64,000 nt of DNA from Streptomyces agglomeratus (GCF_001746415.1 NZ_MEHJ01000001.1:3679001-3743000); one strand, 5' to 3'. Shown: positions 52,618 to 62,451, numbered from the stretch's first letter. Notes: generated by a model not told the origin, from the sequence alone. Translations and numbers: made by a program.

Positions 52618-52829
52618 CTTGGCTCTTCTCTCCGGTCGACACTCAGTGGTCCGTACGTGACGCTGCGGAGTGTGACGGTACAACCCGTCCCCGTGTCAAA
52701 CGGCAAAAGCCCGCAACGGCCACTCGAACGGTAACCCGACTCCCGGCATTCCTGCCGCCCGGACCGCCCGACCGCCTCTGCGGGACCCCTCTGAAGACCT
52801 CGTGGAGATGCCGTGTGGATCTCTTCCGA

Positions 52830-53027
52830 TCAGATCCGGCCGAAACACCACACTCCGAGAACGACGAAGGCAGCTCCGAATGCCGTGGCCAGCGCGAAGG
52901 AGATCACGGGGCTCGTTCCGTACGCCACCGGCGCGCGGTGCAAAGCACGCGCCCCTGTCCACCACAGCAGCCCGGCCCCGAATATCGTGAACGCCGCCCC
53001 GGCGAAGATTCCCGGCCCGCTCTCCAT
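52830..53027 (-). CDS. Small two-helix membrane protein
   Basis: Protein of 65 residues from ATG 53027 with GAGGGG about seven bases upstream: MESGPGIFAGAAFTIFGAGL, then RAPVAYGTSPVISFALATAF and VVLGVWCFGRI, giving two hydrophobic helices. No family is recognised. It lies between topA and the methyltransferase gene, both on the same strand. A longer reading starts at GTG 53042. Confidence 0.55.
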   Translation of the reverse strand: MESGPGIFAGAAFTIFGAGLLWWTGARALHRAPVAYGTSPVISFALATAFGAAFVVLGVWCFGRI

Positions 53028-53333
53028 CCCCGCACCCCTCACATCGCCGCGGTCGGCCGACCTGGCTCCCCGGACGGTGAGGCTGGCAGCCCCGGATCAC
53101 CGTGCGGCGACCTGGGCGCGAACGGCCGGTGAACGGCGCGTGGGGGCCAGGGGCGCCCCGGGCGAGCCGCCCGCGCACCGGCGGGTCGGCCCTGTGCGGC
53201 TCGACCCGGCGGCTAGGTCCAGCGGTTCGCTCGCTGTGCGGCTGGGCCCGGCGGCGCTCCCATGCGGTCGGTCCAGCGGCTCCGTCCTGCGGCTCGCTCC
53301 CCTGTGGTCGGTCCGGCGGCTCCGTCCGGCCGC
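53028..53333. repeat. Degenerate GGTCCAGCGGCTCCG-type repeats, non-coding
   Basis: A 306-bp gap. From about 53217 it is made of degenerate copies of TGCGGCTCGCTC and GGTCSRGCGGCTCCG running up to and slightly into the methyltransferase 3' end. No gene is supported. Confidence 0.55.
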
Positions 53334-54854
53334 TCAGTCCAGCGGCTCCAGGAACGCCTGCTCGACCAGCAGCCGGATCGCCTCGGGCGTACGGTCGCGC
53401 AACAGCACCGGGTCCTCGCCGAGCAGCTGCGCGATGGCGTCGAGGATGCGTCCCGCACTGAGAGACCCGTCGGACACCCCGGCGAAGCCGGCGCCGACCG
53501 TGTCGACCTTCGTCGCTCGCCGCATCCCTCGGTTCTGCCGGAGCACCACGTACTCCGGGTCCTCCGCGCCCGGCAGCCCGATCTGCTCCTGCACGACCTC
53601 GTCGGCCAGCTTGAAGTGGCCGGCGAGGAGCGCCGCGTCGTCGTGTGTGCGCAGATAGTCCTGGCGCTCGAAGTGGGCCCGTACGACCGGACCGAGAGGC
53701 TGTTCGACCGGGTGCGGCCACTCCTCGACGGTGATCGAGGGGTTCTCGGCGCCGGACTTGCGCAGCGTGATCCACCCGAAGCCGACGCCCTTGGTCTTGT
53801 GCGCCTCGAACTCGTCCAGCCAGGCGTCGTAGCGCGCGGCGTACTCCGCGGGGTCGGTGCGGTGGTCGCCGCTGTCGCGCAGCCACAGTTCGGCGTACTG
53901 CGTGACGTCCTGCACCTCGCGCTGCACGATCCACGCGTCGCATCCGCGCGGCACCCAGGAGCGCAGCCGCTCCTGCCACTCCTCGCCCTCCACGTGCTGC
54001 CAGTTGGCGAGGAACTGCGCGTACCCCCCGTCGTTCAGCCGCTCCCCCGCTCCCTGAACGAGCGTGCGGCACAGATCGTCCCCGCCCATCCCGCCGTCGC
54101 GGTACGTCAGCCGCGCACCCGGCGAGATGACGAAGGGCGGGTTGGACACGATCAGGTCGAACGTCTCGTCACCCACCGGCTCGTAGAGCGAGCCCTCGCG
54201 CAGATCGGCCTCGGGCGCCCCGGACAGACCCAGCGTCAGCCGGGTGAAGTGCAGGGCGCGCGGGTTGAGGTCGGTGGCGGTGACGTGCACGGCGTGCTGC
54301 GCCGCGTGCAGCGCCTGGATGCCGGAGCCGGTGCCGAGGTCGAGGGCTCTGGAGACCGGCGTACGAACCGTGATCCCGGCGAGCGTGGTGGACGCGCCGC
54401 CGACCCCGAGGACGACGCCCTCGTCCCGGGTGCCCGCGCCACCGGCCCCGCCGACCGCGCGGCCGAGGTCGGAGACGATGAACCAGTCCTGGCCCTCCTC
54501 GCCGCCGTACGGCCGCACGTCCACGGTCGCCCGTACGCCGCCGCCCGCGCTGTCCTCGCCGGCCACCGTGTCGCGCACCAGCCAGCCGTCGGCCAGGCAC
54601 TGCTCCAGGGGCAGGGCGGCCCCGGCGGCCGAGGACGGGACGGTCTCCTGGAGCAGGAAGAGCCGTACGAGTGTTTCGAGCGGGCTGTCGCCGCGCGTGG
54701 CCCGCAGCGCGGGCACGGTCTCGCTGCGGGCGAGCGCGGCGTACGCGGGCGCGCCGAGCAACTCCAGCAGCCCGTCGGCGGTGAAGTCGGCGGCGAGGAG
54801 CGCGTCGCGCAGGCGGGCGGAGCTTTCGGGCGCGGGAAGGCTGGTCGTACTCAC
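53334..54854 (-). CDS. SAM-dependent methyltransferase (RsmC/PrmC-type, NPPF)
   Basis: Protein of 506 residues. The SAM site is DLGTGSG (172-178), preceded by a long N-terminal domain with a winged-helix-like pattern (ALPLEQCLADGWLV), and the catalytic motif is SNPPFV (Asn238). NPPF/NPPY enzymes methylate amino groups of glutamine or nucleobases. The C-terminal 200 residues are another domain without clear homology. GTG at 54854 is the start. It probably modifies rRNA, tRNA or a protein; the target is unknown. Confidence 0.87.
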   Translation of the reverse strand: MSTTSLPAPESSARLRDALLAADFTADGLLELLGAPAYAALARSETVPALRATRGDSPLETLVRLFLLQETVPSSAAGAALPLEQCLADGWLVRDTVAGEDSAGGGVRATVDVRPYGGEEGQDWFIVSDLGRAVGGAGGAGTRDEGVVLGVGGASTTLAGITVRTPVSRALDLGTGSGIQALHAAQHAVHVTATDLNPRALHFTRLTLGLSGAPEADLREGSLYEPVGDETFDLIVSNPPFVISPGARLTYRDGGMGGDDLCRTLVQGAGERLNDGGYAQFLANWQHVEGEEWQERLRSWVPRGCDAWIVQREVQDVTQYAELWLRDSGDHRTDPAEYAARYDAWLDEFEAHKTKGVGFGWITLRKSGAENPSITVEEWPHPVEQPLGPVVRAHFERQDYLRTHDDAALLAGHFKLADEVVQEQIGLPGAEDPEYVVLRQNRGMRRATKVDTVGAGFAGVSDGSLSAGRILDAIAQLLGEDPVLLRDRTPEAIRLLVEQAFLEPLD

Positions 54855-54949
54855 CCGGCCATTGTCACCGCTCGCACTGACAAAAACCGCGCGGCCCGGC
54901 CCCTCCGGGGGATACCGGGCCGCGCGGCAGGGCCGTACGAGCGCTCTGC

Positions 54950-55531
54950 CTACGCCTTCGCGTCGGGCGAGGCGGTGTTGCTCGCACCAGGCTTCTGGCA
55001 GCCGGGCTGCTTGGCCATCGCCTTGCCCACCTCGCCGGACTGGAGCTTCTGGAGCGCCTGGTCACCGCTCTTGCTGATCTTGCTCAGCTCGTCCGCGACG
55101 CCCTTGAGGCCGTCCGCGAACTTCGCCTGGTCGCTGGTGTCGAGCCCGTCGACCTGCTTGCGCAGGTCGGCGTAGGCCGCCGAGGAGTCGTTCAGCTCCT
55201 TGACGGCTTCCTTCTGGGTCGTCTCGCCGTCCTCGACCGGCGGTGCGCCCGCCTTGTCCACGGCGGTGCCCATCGCCTTGTAGGCGTCCGAGATCTGCTG
55301 GAAGGCCTGGGAGTCGGTCCGCTGGACGTCGGCGGGCTTGCTGTTGTCCGCGGTCTGCTTCTGGATGGAGGCGTTGGCGTCCGAGATCTTCTTCAACTGG
55401 GGCTGCACCTGGTCGCAGACCGTCTTCGCCCAGTCGTCGACCTCGTTGTCGCTCTCGTCGTCGCTGCACCCGGACAGCGCCATAACCAGTACAGCGCCGC
55501 CGGACAGCGCGGCCGCAAACTTCTTGTTCAC
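54950..55531 (-). CDS. Small secreted lipoprotein
   Basis: Protein of 193 residues from GTG 55531 with AAGGGA eight bases upstream. The signal peptide NKKFAAALSGGAVLVMALSGC has lipobox ALSGC (about Cys22). The mature part is helical and Ala/Lys/Asp-rich (KKISDANASIQKQTADNSKP, then VDGLDTSDQAKFADGLKGVAD), with a terminal PGCQKPG cysteine. No known family. It is downstream of hppA on the same strand and is a conserved Streptomyces neighbour by memory of synteny. Confidence 0.75.
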   Translation of the reverse strand: MNKKFAAALSGGAVLVMALSGCSDDESDNEVDDWAKTVCDQVQPQLKKISDANASIQKQTADNSKPADVQRTDSQAFQQISDAYKAMGTAVDKAGAPPVEDGETTQKEAVKELNDSSAAYADLRKQVDGLDTSDQAKFADGLKGVADELSKISKSGDQALQKLQSGEVGKAMAKQPGCQKPGASNTASPDAKA

Positions 55532-55698
55532 CGGATTGGTCCCTTCCAAGGCTCTCGGCCCCGGAACATACACGCCAAGTGGGCGACATCCTCATGCCGT
55601 ACGTCCGGTTCATAGGCTATTGAAGCCATTTGCACCAAGGGAGAGACGCCTCACGAAACACCTCCCGGGACAGCCCGCTCCCGGCCCGGAAACGGGTG

Positions 55699-55740
55699 CG
55701 GCGGGCGGACGCCGCGTCAGAACGCGCCGCCCGCCCGCCG
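55699..55740 (-). terminator. hppA terminator candidate
   Basis: A GC-rich imperfect hairpin (GGCGGGCGG and CGCG arms, loop TCAGAA) lies just beyond the hppA stop, before the lipoprotein promoter region. Confidence 0.5.
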
Positions 55741-55764
55741 TCTGAGCAGGTGTGACGAGTTCTC

Positions 55765-58182
55765 CTACGAGACGACCTTCGACGACACCGGCGGATCCGC
55801 CGGCCGGGGAATCGCTCCGGAGGCGCCTCCGGAGTTGTCTTCGTCACCCACGGCGATTCCGCGCCGCTTGGAGACGTACACAGCGCCGACGATCACCAGG
55901 ATGGCGAGCGTCGCCACCACGGCCCGCGCCCCGGCGTTGGCGTCGTCGCCGTAACTGAACTGCACCACCGCCGGGGCGATGAGCAGCGCCACCAGGTTCA
56001 TCACCTTCAGCAGCGGGTTGATGGCGGGACCGGCGGTGTCCTTGAACGGGTCGCCCACCGTGTCACCGATGACGGTCGCGGCGTGGGCGTCACTTCCCTT
56101 GCCGCCGTGATGGCCGTCCTCGACGAGTTTCTTGGCGTTGTCCCACGCCCCACCGGAGTTGGCGAGGAAGACGGCCATCAGCGTGCCGGTGCCGATGGCG
56201 CCCGCGAGGAACGCGCCGAGCGCGCCGACGCCGAGCGAGAAACCGACCGCGATCGGGGTCAGGACGGCGAGGAGACCCGGTGTGGTCAGCTCACGCAGCG
56301 CGTCCTTGGTGCAGATGTCGACCACACGGCCGTACTCCGGCTTCTCCGTGTAGTCCATGATCCCGGGGTGCTCGCGGAACTGCCGCCGCACCTCGAAGAC
56401 CACCGCGCCCGCCGACCTGGACACCGCGTTGATCGCCAGCCCCGAGAAGAGGAAGACGACGGCGGCGCCCAGCATCAGGCCGACCAGGTTGTTCGGCTGC
56501 GAGATGTCCATCTGGAGGCCCAGCTCGCTCACCTTGGCCCCGACGTCGTCGCGGGCCGTCGCGATGGCGTCCTTGTACGAGCCGAAGAGGGCCGCCGCCG
56601 CGAGGACCGCGGTGGCGATGGCGATGCCCTTGGTGATGGCCTTGGTGGTGTTGCCGACGGCGTCGAGGTCGGTGAGGACCTGCGCGCCGGCGCCCTCGAC
56701 GTCGCCCGACATCTCGGCGATGCCCTGGGCGTTGTCGGAGACGGGGCCGAAGGTGTCCATGGCGACGATCACGCCGACGGTGGTGAGCAGGCCGGTGCCG
56801 GCGAGGGCGACCGCGAAGAGCGCGAGCATGACCGACGTACCGCCGAGCAGGAACGCGCCGTACACGCCCAGTCCGATGAGCAGCGCGGTGTAGACGGCGG
56901 ACTCCAGGCCGATGGCGATACCGGCGAGTACGACGGTGGCGGGGCCCGTCAGCGAGGACTTGCCGATGTCCCTGACAGGGCGCCGGTTCGTCTCGGTGAA
57001 GTAGCCGGTGAGCTGCTGGATCAGGGCCGCGAGCACGATGCCGATGGCGACGGCGACGAGCGCCAGCACCCTCGGGTCGCCGTCGTGTGCCATGACGACG
57101 GAGTCGGTCACACCGTCCAGGTCGGCGTACGAGGACGGCAGGTAGACGAAGACCGCCACCGCCACGAGGACGAGGGAGACCGCCGCCGAGATGAAGAAGC
57201 CCCGGTTGATGGCGGTCATTCCGCTGCGGTCGGCGCGCCGCGGGGCGACCGCGAAGATGCCGATCATCGCGGTGACCACGCCGATCGCCGGAACGATCAG
57301 CGGGAAGGCCAGTCCGGCGTCGCCGAAGGCGGCCTTGCCGAGGATGAGCGCCGCGACGAGCGTCACGGCGTACGACTCGAAGAGGTCGGCCGCCATGCCC
57401 GCGCAGTCGCCGACGTTGTCGCCCACGTTGTCGGCGATGGTCGCGGCGTTGCGCGGGTCGTCCTCGGGGATGCCCTGCTCGACCTTGCCGACCAGGTCGG
57501 CACCCACATCGGCGGCCTTGGTGAAGATGCCACCGCCGACGCGCATGAACATGGCGATGAGCGCGGCGCCGAGACCGAAGCCCTCCAGGACCTTGGGCGC
57601 GTCGGCCGCGTAGACGAGGACCACGCAGGCGGCGCCGAGCAGGCCGAGGCCCACCGTGAACATGCCGACCACACCGCCCGTACGAAAAGCGATCTTCATC
57701 GCTTTGTGCGAGACAGCCGTAAGATCCTTTTCCGGCTCGCCTTCCGCCGGAGTGGCTTCACGCGCGGCTGCCGCCACTCGCACATTACTGCGTACGGCCA
57801 GCCTCATCCCGATGTAACCGGTCGCCGCCGAGAAGAGCGCGCCGACCAGGAAGAACACGGAACGCCCGGCGCGCTGCGACCAGTTGTCGGCCGGAAGCAG
57901 GAAGAGCAGAAAGAACACCACGACAGCGAAAACGCCGAGTGTGCGCAACTGCCGGGCAAGGTAGGCATTCGCTCCTTCCTGCACCGCCGCCGCGATCTCT
58001 TTCATCTTGTCGGTGCCTTCGCCGGCCGCCAGTACCTGACGTACCAGCAGCTGGGCGACGACCAGGGCCGCCAGTGCCACTACGGCGACGACGATCACGA
58101 TGATCCGGTTCTCGTCGGTCAGTACCGCGGCCGCGAGAGTAGAGGGGTGATCCAGCTGATCCGTTGTGAAGTGCCCCGCCAT
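55765..58182 (-). CDS. hppA: Membrane-bound proton-translocating pyrophosphatase
   Basis: Protein of 805 residues with about 16 transmembrane segments. PPi/Mg-binding motifs are DVGADLVGKVEQGIPEDDPR, NVGDNVGDCAGMAADLFESY and DTVGDPFKDTAGPAINPLL. The segment VGNTTKAITKG carries Lys at the position that makes these enzymes potassium independent. It couples PPi hydrolysis to proton export. ATG at 58182 follows GGAGGACGA; a longer reading has no ribosome binding site. It is transcribed in the same direction as the bldG pair. Confidence 0.95.
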   Translation of the reverse strand: MAGHFTTDQLDHPSTLAAAVLTDENRIIVIVVAVVALAALVVAQLLVRQVLAAGEGTDKMKEIAAAVQEGANAYLARQLRTLGVFAVVVFFLLFLLPADNWSQRAGRSVFFLVGALFSAATGYIGMRLAVRSNVRVAAAAREATPAEGEPEKDLTAVSHKAMKIAFRTGGVVGMFTVGLGLLGAACVVLVYAADAPKVLEGFGLGAALIAMFMRVGGGIFTKAADVGADLVGKVEQGIPEDDPRNAATIADNVGDNVGDCAGMAADLFESYAVTLVAALILGKAAFGDAGLAFPLIVPAIGVVTAMIGIFAVAPRRADRSGMTAINRGFFISAAVSLVLVAVAVFVYLPSSYADLDGVTDSVVMAHDGDPRVLALVAVAIGIVLAALIQQLTGYFTETNRRPVRDIGKSSLTGPATVVLAGIAIGLESAVYTALLIGLGVYGAFLLGGTSVMLALFAVALAGTGLLTTVGVIVAMDTFGPVSDNAQGIAEMSGDVEGAGAQVLTDLDAVGNTTKAITKGIAIATAVLAAAALFGSYKDAIATARDDVGAKVSELGLQMDISQPNNLVGLMLGAAVVFLFSGLAINAVSRSAGAVVFEVRRQFREHPGIMDYTEKPEYGRVVDICTKDALRELTTPGLLAVLTPIAVGFSLGVGALGAFLAGAIGTGTLMAVFLANSGGAWDNAKKLVEDGHHGGKGSDAHAATVIGDTVGDPFKDTAGPAINPLLKVMNLVALLIAPAVVQFSYGDDANAGARAVVATLAILVIVGAVYVSKRRGIAVGDEDNSGGASGAIPRPADPPVSSKVVS

Positions 58183-58410
58183 TCGTCCTCCTTGACGCTC
58201 AGCGCTCAAGATGTGGACGGATTGTAGGGAGCGGAACCTGATCAAAACAGAGCGCCGCAAACCGAATTGACCTTCGCTTGCCACTCAGCAAATGATCCAG
58301 TTCCGTAAACCCCTCAGAATCGGTAATGGGGCAGACGCATTCATGCTTTCCGAATGATCTCCACCAAAGATCCCGAGAATGATCCGGAGAATGATCCGAG
58401 AAATACGAAA

Positions 58411-58429
58411 GGCCCTGCTCAGCAGGGCC
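58411..58429 (-). terminator. Terminator after the anti-sigma-like gene
   Basis: GGCCCTG-CTCAG-CAGGGCC, a 7-bp stem with a 5-nt loop, lies 50 bases past the stop of the ATP-binding gene in its direction. Confidence 0.65.
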
Positions 58430-58478
58430 TCACGTAAAACATCCGGTCCGTGGGGACCGGCGGTGGATCAGGAGTGGA

Positions 58479-58952
58479 TCAGGGAACAACGGTCGCCGGC
58501 GTCGTCGGCCAGCTCATACGGATGGTGCCACCGGACACGCCTGTGACGACTTCGACGTCGTCGACGAGTCCACTGATGACCGCCAGACCCATCTCGTCCT
58601 CACCGTCGGAATCGGCGTCGGAGTCGACGGACTCGGACTCCGACCCGGGCTCCGTGGTGCTGCGCACCCCGGGGACCGACCCGGCCGCACCGCCACCCGA
58701 ACCGGGCACCTCGTCCCCGACCTCGATGGAGAACGACTTCTCCTCCTCGGTCAGTGCGACCCGGACCGGAGCCGAGATGCCGTTGCTGCGGTGGAGTCCC
58801 ACCGCACGGGTGCACGCTTCGCCGACCGCGAGGCGGACTTCGTCCAGCACCGCCTCGTCCACCCCGGCCCGGCGCGCCACAGCGGCCGCCACCAGGCGGG
58901 CCGTCCTGACGTGCTCGGGCTGGGCGCTGAAGCGGAGTTCAACGGTGGCCAT
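58479..58952 (-). CDS. apgA: BldG-associated ATP-binding anti-sigma-like protein
   Basis: Protein of 157 residues. A HATPase-type fold is shown by VRLAVGEACTRAVGLH and the later GLAVISGLVDDVEVV and GTIRMSW, separated by an acidic insert (TEPGSESESVDSDADSDGED). The order bldG then this gene matches SCO3549/SCO3548 of S. coelicolor, where the second protein binds BldG. It likely controls a sigma factor or partner by ATP-dependent binding. ATG at 58952 follows a GGGGGAC sequence. A hairpin terminates it. Confidence 0.85.
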   Translation of the reverse strand: MATVELRFSAQPEHVRTARLVAAAVARRAGVDEAVLDEVRLAVGEACTRAVGLHRSNGISAPVRVALTEEEKSFSIEVGDEVPGSGGGAAGSVPGVRSTTEPGSESESVDSDADSDGEDEMGLAVISGLVDDVEVVTGVSGGTIRMSWPTTPATVVP

Positions 58953-59045
58953 CTGCGGTCCCCCTCGGACGTACGGGCGTGCTTTTCAGAGGCCCCGACC
59001 CTGCGGACCGGCGCCCCTGTCCTTCTTCCGGTCTCCCGGAAGCCG

Positions 59046-59399
59046 TCAGTCGGTGGCGTTGACGGCTTCGTCGACCGAGGTGTGAATGGGGAACACCTTG
59101 GTCAGCCCGGTGATTCGGAAGATCTTGAGAATGCGCTCCTGGTTGCAGACCAGTCGCAGCGAGCCCTCATGGGCCCGGACACGCTTGAGCCCTCCCACGA
59201 GCACGCCGAGTCCGGTGGAGTCGAGGAAATCCACGCCCTCCATGTCGACGACCAGGTGGTAACTGCCGTCGTTCACCAACTCGACCAACTGCTCGCGCAG
59301 CTTTGGCGCGGTATACACATCAATCTCGCCACCGACCTCGACGACCGTACGGTCGCCACCAGGTCCAGACACGTTGCGAGTCGACAGGGACAGGTCCAC
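59046..59399 (-). CDS. bldG: Anti-anti-sigma factor BldG
   Basis: Protein of 117 residues, STAS domain. It is nearly identical in pattern to S. coelicolor Bld[39 protein letters not shown], and the phosphorylation site DFLDSTGLG with Ser61 (Ser57 in S. coelicolor numbering; a short insert near residue 11 shifts it). BldG is required for aerial mycelium and antibiotic production in Streptomyces. GTG at 59399 follows GGAGGATCC. It is followed by its anti-sigma-like partner 93 bases on. Confidence 0.95.
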   Translation of the reverse strand: MDLSLSTRNVSGPGGDRTVVEVGGEIDVYTAPKLREQLVELVNDGSYHLVVDMEGVDFLDSTGLGVLVGGLKRVRAHEGSLRLVCNQERILKIFRITGLTKVFPIHTSVDEAVNATD

Positions 59400-59480
59400 G
59401 GATCCTCCAGCACCTTGCTATCGAGCGGCCGCCCCCCTGAGGTCTCCCCGGCGGAGCCAGAGGACGGAACGCCAGCCGCG

Positions 59481-62024
59481 ATGGCATTCAATCACTTACC
59501 TGCAGGCATGCACGATGCCTTGGAACCATTGTCCGCTACGCCAGTGACACACTCGGTGCCGATGGCCAAGAATCACCGTCCCAGCAGACCTACGGAGAAC
59601 GCGGGCCCGCGCCCCTCTCCGCGTACGGTCCTCGACCGGCTCACCGCAGGCGAGAGCCGGTCCTCGCGCATCACTCATACGGAGCACTTGCCCCCACGTG
59701 CGGGTTCTCATGCAGTGTGGCCCGACCGCATCCGCGCCGAAGTGATCGCGGCGATCCAGGCCGCCGGGATCGAGCACCCCTGGACCCACCAGGCGCAGGC
59801 CGCGGAGTACGCCCTGGACGGCGATTCCGTGGTCATCGCCACCGGTACCGCGTCCGGAAAGTCGCTCGCCTATCTGGCCCCCGTGCTCAGCACCCTCCTC
59901 GACGGCTCCGAGGCGCCGAACGGACGCGGCGCGACGGCCCTGTACCTGGCCCCCACCAAGGCGCTCGCGGCCGATCAGCGCCGCGCGGTGAAGGCGCTCG
60001 CCGCGCCGCTGGGCAACGCCGTCAGGCCGGCGGTGTACGACGGCGACACGCCGGTGGAAGAGCGCGAATGGGTACGTCAGTACGCCAACTACGTGCTCAC
60101 CAATCCGGACATGCTTCACCTGGGAGTCCTCCCGTCCCACCCCCGCTGGGCCTCCTTCCTGCGCGCCCTGCGCTACGTCGTCATCGACGAGTGCCACACC
60201 TACCGCGGCGTCTTCGGATCGCACGTCGCCCAGGTGATCCGGCGGCTTCGCCGCCTGTGCGCCCGCTACGGCGCGAATCCCGTCTTCCTGCTCGCCTCGG
60301 CCACCTCCGCGGAACCCGCCGTGTCCGCGGGCCGCCTGACCGGCCTCCCCGTGCGGGAGGTGGCGGACGACGCGTCACCGCGCGGCGAACTGGTGTTCGC
60401 CCTCTGGGAACCGCCGCTCACCGAACTCCGCGGCGAAAAGGGCGCACCCGTTCGGCGGACGGCGACCGCCGAGACCGCCGACCTCCTCACCGACCTGACC
60501 GTGCAGGGGGTCCGCTCGGTCGCCTTCGTACGCTCCCGGCGCGGCGCCGAGCTGATCGCCCTCATCGCCCAGGAACGCCTGGCCGCCGTCGACCGGTCGC
60601 TTCCGGCCCGGGTCGCCGCCTATCGGGGCGGCTACCTGCCCGAGGAACGCCGCGCCCTGGAACGCGCCCTGCACTCCGGCGAGCTCCTCGGTCTCGCCGC
60701 GACCACGGCACTGGAACTCGGCGTCGACGTGTCGGGCCTGGACGCGGTCGTCATCGCCGGGTACCCCGGCACCCGCGCCTCCCTTTGGCAGCAGGCGGGC
60801 CGGGCCGGCCGGTCCGGGGAGGGCGCCCTGGCGGTGCTCGTGGCCCGCGACGACCCGCTGGACACGTACCTCGTCCACCATCCCGCCGCCCTGTTCCGCC
60901 AACCGGTGGAGTCGACCGTCCTCGACCCCGCCAATCCGTACGTCCTCGCCCCCCATCTGTGCGCCGCCGCCGCGGAGGTCCCGCTCACCGATGCCGACAT
61001 GGAGCTCTTCGGCCCGGCCGCCGCCGGGCTGATGCCTCAACTGGAGTCCGCCAACCTGCTCCGCCGCCGGGGCAGGTCCTGGTACTGGACCCGCCGTGAG
61101 CGGGCCGCCGACCTCACCGACATCCGGGGTGAGGGCGGCCGCCCCGTCCAGATCGTCGAGGCGGAGACCGGCCGGCTGCTGGGCACGGTCGACGCGTCCG
61201 CCGCCCATGCGTCCGTCCACGACGGCGCGGTCCACCTCCACCAGGGCCGTACGTACCTGGTGCGGCATCTGGACCTGGAGGACCCGCACGGCGCCGTCGC
61301 CCTGGTCGAGGAGGCGAACCCGCCGTACTCCACCACCGCCCGGGACACCACCGCCGTCTCCGTCCTGGAGACGGACACCGAGATCCCCTGGGGCGAAGGC
61401 CGCCTCTGCTTCGGCTCCGTCGAAGTCACCAACCAGGTCGTCTCCTTCCTCCGCAGAAAGCTGATCACCGGCGAAGTGCTCGGTGAGACCAAACTCGACC
61501 TCCCTCCCCGTACGCTCCGCACCCGCGCCGTGTGGTGGACGGTCACCGAGGACCAGCTCGACGCCGCGCGCGTCGACCCGGAGCAGCTGGGCGGCGCCCT
61601 GCACGCCGCCGAGCACGCGTCGATCGGAATGCTCCCGCTCTTCGCCACCTGCGACCGCTGGGACATCGGCGGTGTCTCGGTGCCGCTCCACCCGGACACC
61701 CTGCTGCCGACGGTCTTCGTGTACGACGGCCACCCGGGCGGCGCGGGCTTCGCCGAGCGGGCCTTCCACACCGCCCGCGCGTGGCTGACGGCCACCCGTG
61801 AGGCGATCGCCTCCTGCGAGTGCGAGACGGGCTGCCCGTCCTGCATCCAGTCGCCCAAGTGCGGCAACGGCAACGACCCCCTGGACAAGCGGGCCGCCGT
61901 CCGCCTCCTGACCGTCCTCCTCAGGGGAGCCCAGTCCGCCCCGGATGTCGCGGATACCGGGGAGACGCCGGGTGCGCCGGATACACCGGAGCCCCCCGAT
62001 GCCGCTGAGAGGCCCCCGGAGTGA
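59481..62024 (+). CDS. DEAD/DEAH helicase with MrfA-like four-cysteine C-terminus
   Basis: Protein of 847 residues. Motif I is ATGTASGKS (120-128), motif II DECH (236-239), motif III SAT, and motif VI QQAGRAGRSG. The C-terminal domain has CECETGCPSCIQSPKCGNG with Cys779, 781, 785 and 788, the zinc signature of MrfA-type repair helicases of the DUF1998 group. ATG at 59481 gives MAFNHLPAGMHDAL, as in relatives. It is divergent from bldG. Its 3' end overlaps the convergent Tad operon by 104 bases. Confidence 0.92.
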   Translation: MAFNHLPAGMHDALEPLSATPVTHSVPMAKNHRPSRPTENAGPRPSPRTVLDRLTAGESRSSRITHTEHLPPRAGSHAVWPDRIRAEVIAAIQAAGIEHPWTHQAQAAEYALDGDSVVIATGTASGKSLAYLAPVLSTLLDGSEAPNGRGATALYLAPTKALAADQRRAVKALAAPLGNAVRPAVYDGDTPVEEREWVRQYANYVLTNPDMLHLGVLPSHPRWASFLRALRYVVIDECHTYRGVFGSHVAQVIRRLRRLCARYGANPVFLLASATSAEPAVSAGRLTGLPVREVADDASPRGELVFALWEPPLTELRGEKGAPVRRTATAETADLLTDLTVQGVRSVAFVRSRRGAELIALIAQERLAAVDRSLPARVAAYRGGYLPEERRALERALHSGELLGLAATTALELGVDVSGLDAVVIAGYPGTRASLWQQAGRAGRSGEGALAVLVARDDPLDTYLVHHPAALFRQPVESTVLDPANPYVLAPHLCAAAAEVPLTDADMELFGPAAAGLMPQLESANLLRRRGRSWYWTRRERAADLTDIRGEGGRPVQIVEAETGRLLGTVDASAAHASVHDGAVHLHQGRTYLVRHLDLEDPHGAVALVEEANPPYSTTARDTTAVSVLETDTEIPWGEGRLCFGSVEVTNQVVSFLRRKLITGEVLGETKLDLPPRTLRTRAVWWTVTEDQLDAARVDPEQLGGALHAAEHASIGMLPLFATCDRWDIGGVSVPLHPDTLLPTVFVYDGHPGGAGFAERAFHTARAWLTATREAIASCECETGCPSCIQSPKCGNGNDPLDKRAAVRLLTVLLRGAQSAPDVADTGETPGAPDTPEPPDAAERPPE

Positions 62025-62451
62025 GCCTTGCGCCCACGGGACCGGCGGGGCCCGCACGGGCCCTCACAGCCACGCTGTACGGCCCTGTGCGGGCCTCCGC
62101 GGTGACGTCGGAGGTCTCACCGCGCACGGAACATCTCACGAGGCGCACCTCCTGAGCCGCGGCCACCCCGGCCGCCTCGTCGCACGCGGCGGCCTCTCCC
62201 CGGCTCCAGTGCCCCGCCGCCGCGAGCGCCGCCAGGTCGGCCGCGCTACCCGCCCGGTGCCGGGCCAGGATCGCCTGCCCGGCAGCCAGCACCCCGGCGA
62301 ACACCACACACAGCACAGCCACCACCACGACCCCCCACACAGTGGCCGACCCCTGCTCGGCCCTCCCTGCCCGGACGCTCCGGCCCTTCCCGTCCCGGAC
62401 GCTCCAGCACCTTCCGGCCGGGCCGCCGAAGCCGTGCCGCCTCCCCCTCAC
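61921..62451 (-). CDS. Tad-associated membrane/secreted protein (Rv3654c-like)
   Basis: Protein of 176 residues. One hydrophobic helix (ATVWGVVVVAVLCVVFAGVLAAGQ) is preceded by a basic GSATV context, followed by AGSAADLAALAAAGHW and a small domain with two cysteines, then a repetitive Pro/Arg tail. This is the Rv3654c-type 'helicase/secretion neighborhood' Tad protein. GTG at 62451 overlaps the stop of the TadE-like gene (GTGA). The C-terminal tail is antisense to the end of the helicase gene. Confidence 0.75.
   Translation of the reverse strand: MRGRRHGFGGPAGRCWSVRDGKGRSVRAGRAEQGSATVWGVVVVAVLCVVFAGVLAAGQAILARHRAGSAADLAALAAAGHWSRGEAAACDEAAGVAAAQEVRLVRCSVRGETSDVTAEARTGPYSVAVRARAGPAGPVGARLTPGASQRHRGAPVYPAHPASPRYPRHPGRTGLP

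Noticed and set aside
52618..52829. Possible N-terminal extension of topA or a small gene upstream
   Set aside because: No conserved residues precede LSPTSETAHGG, and the gap shows no supported frame or binding site.
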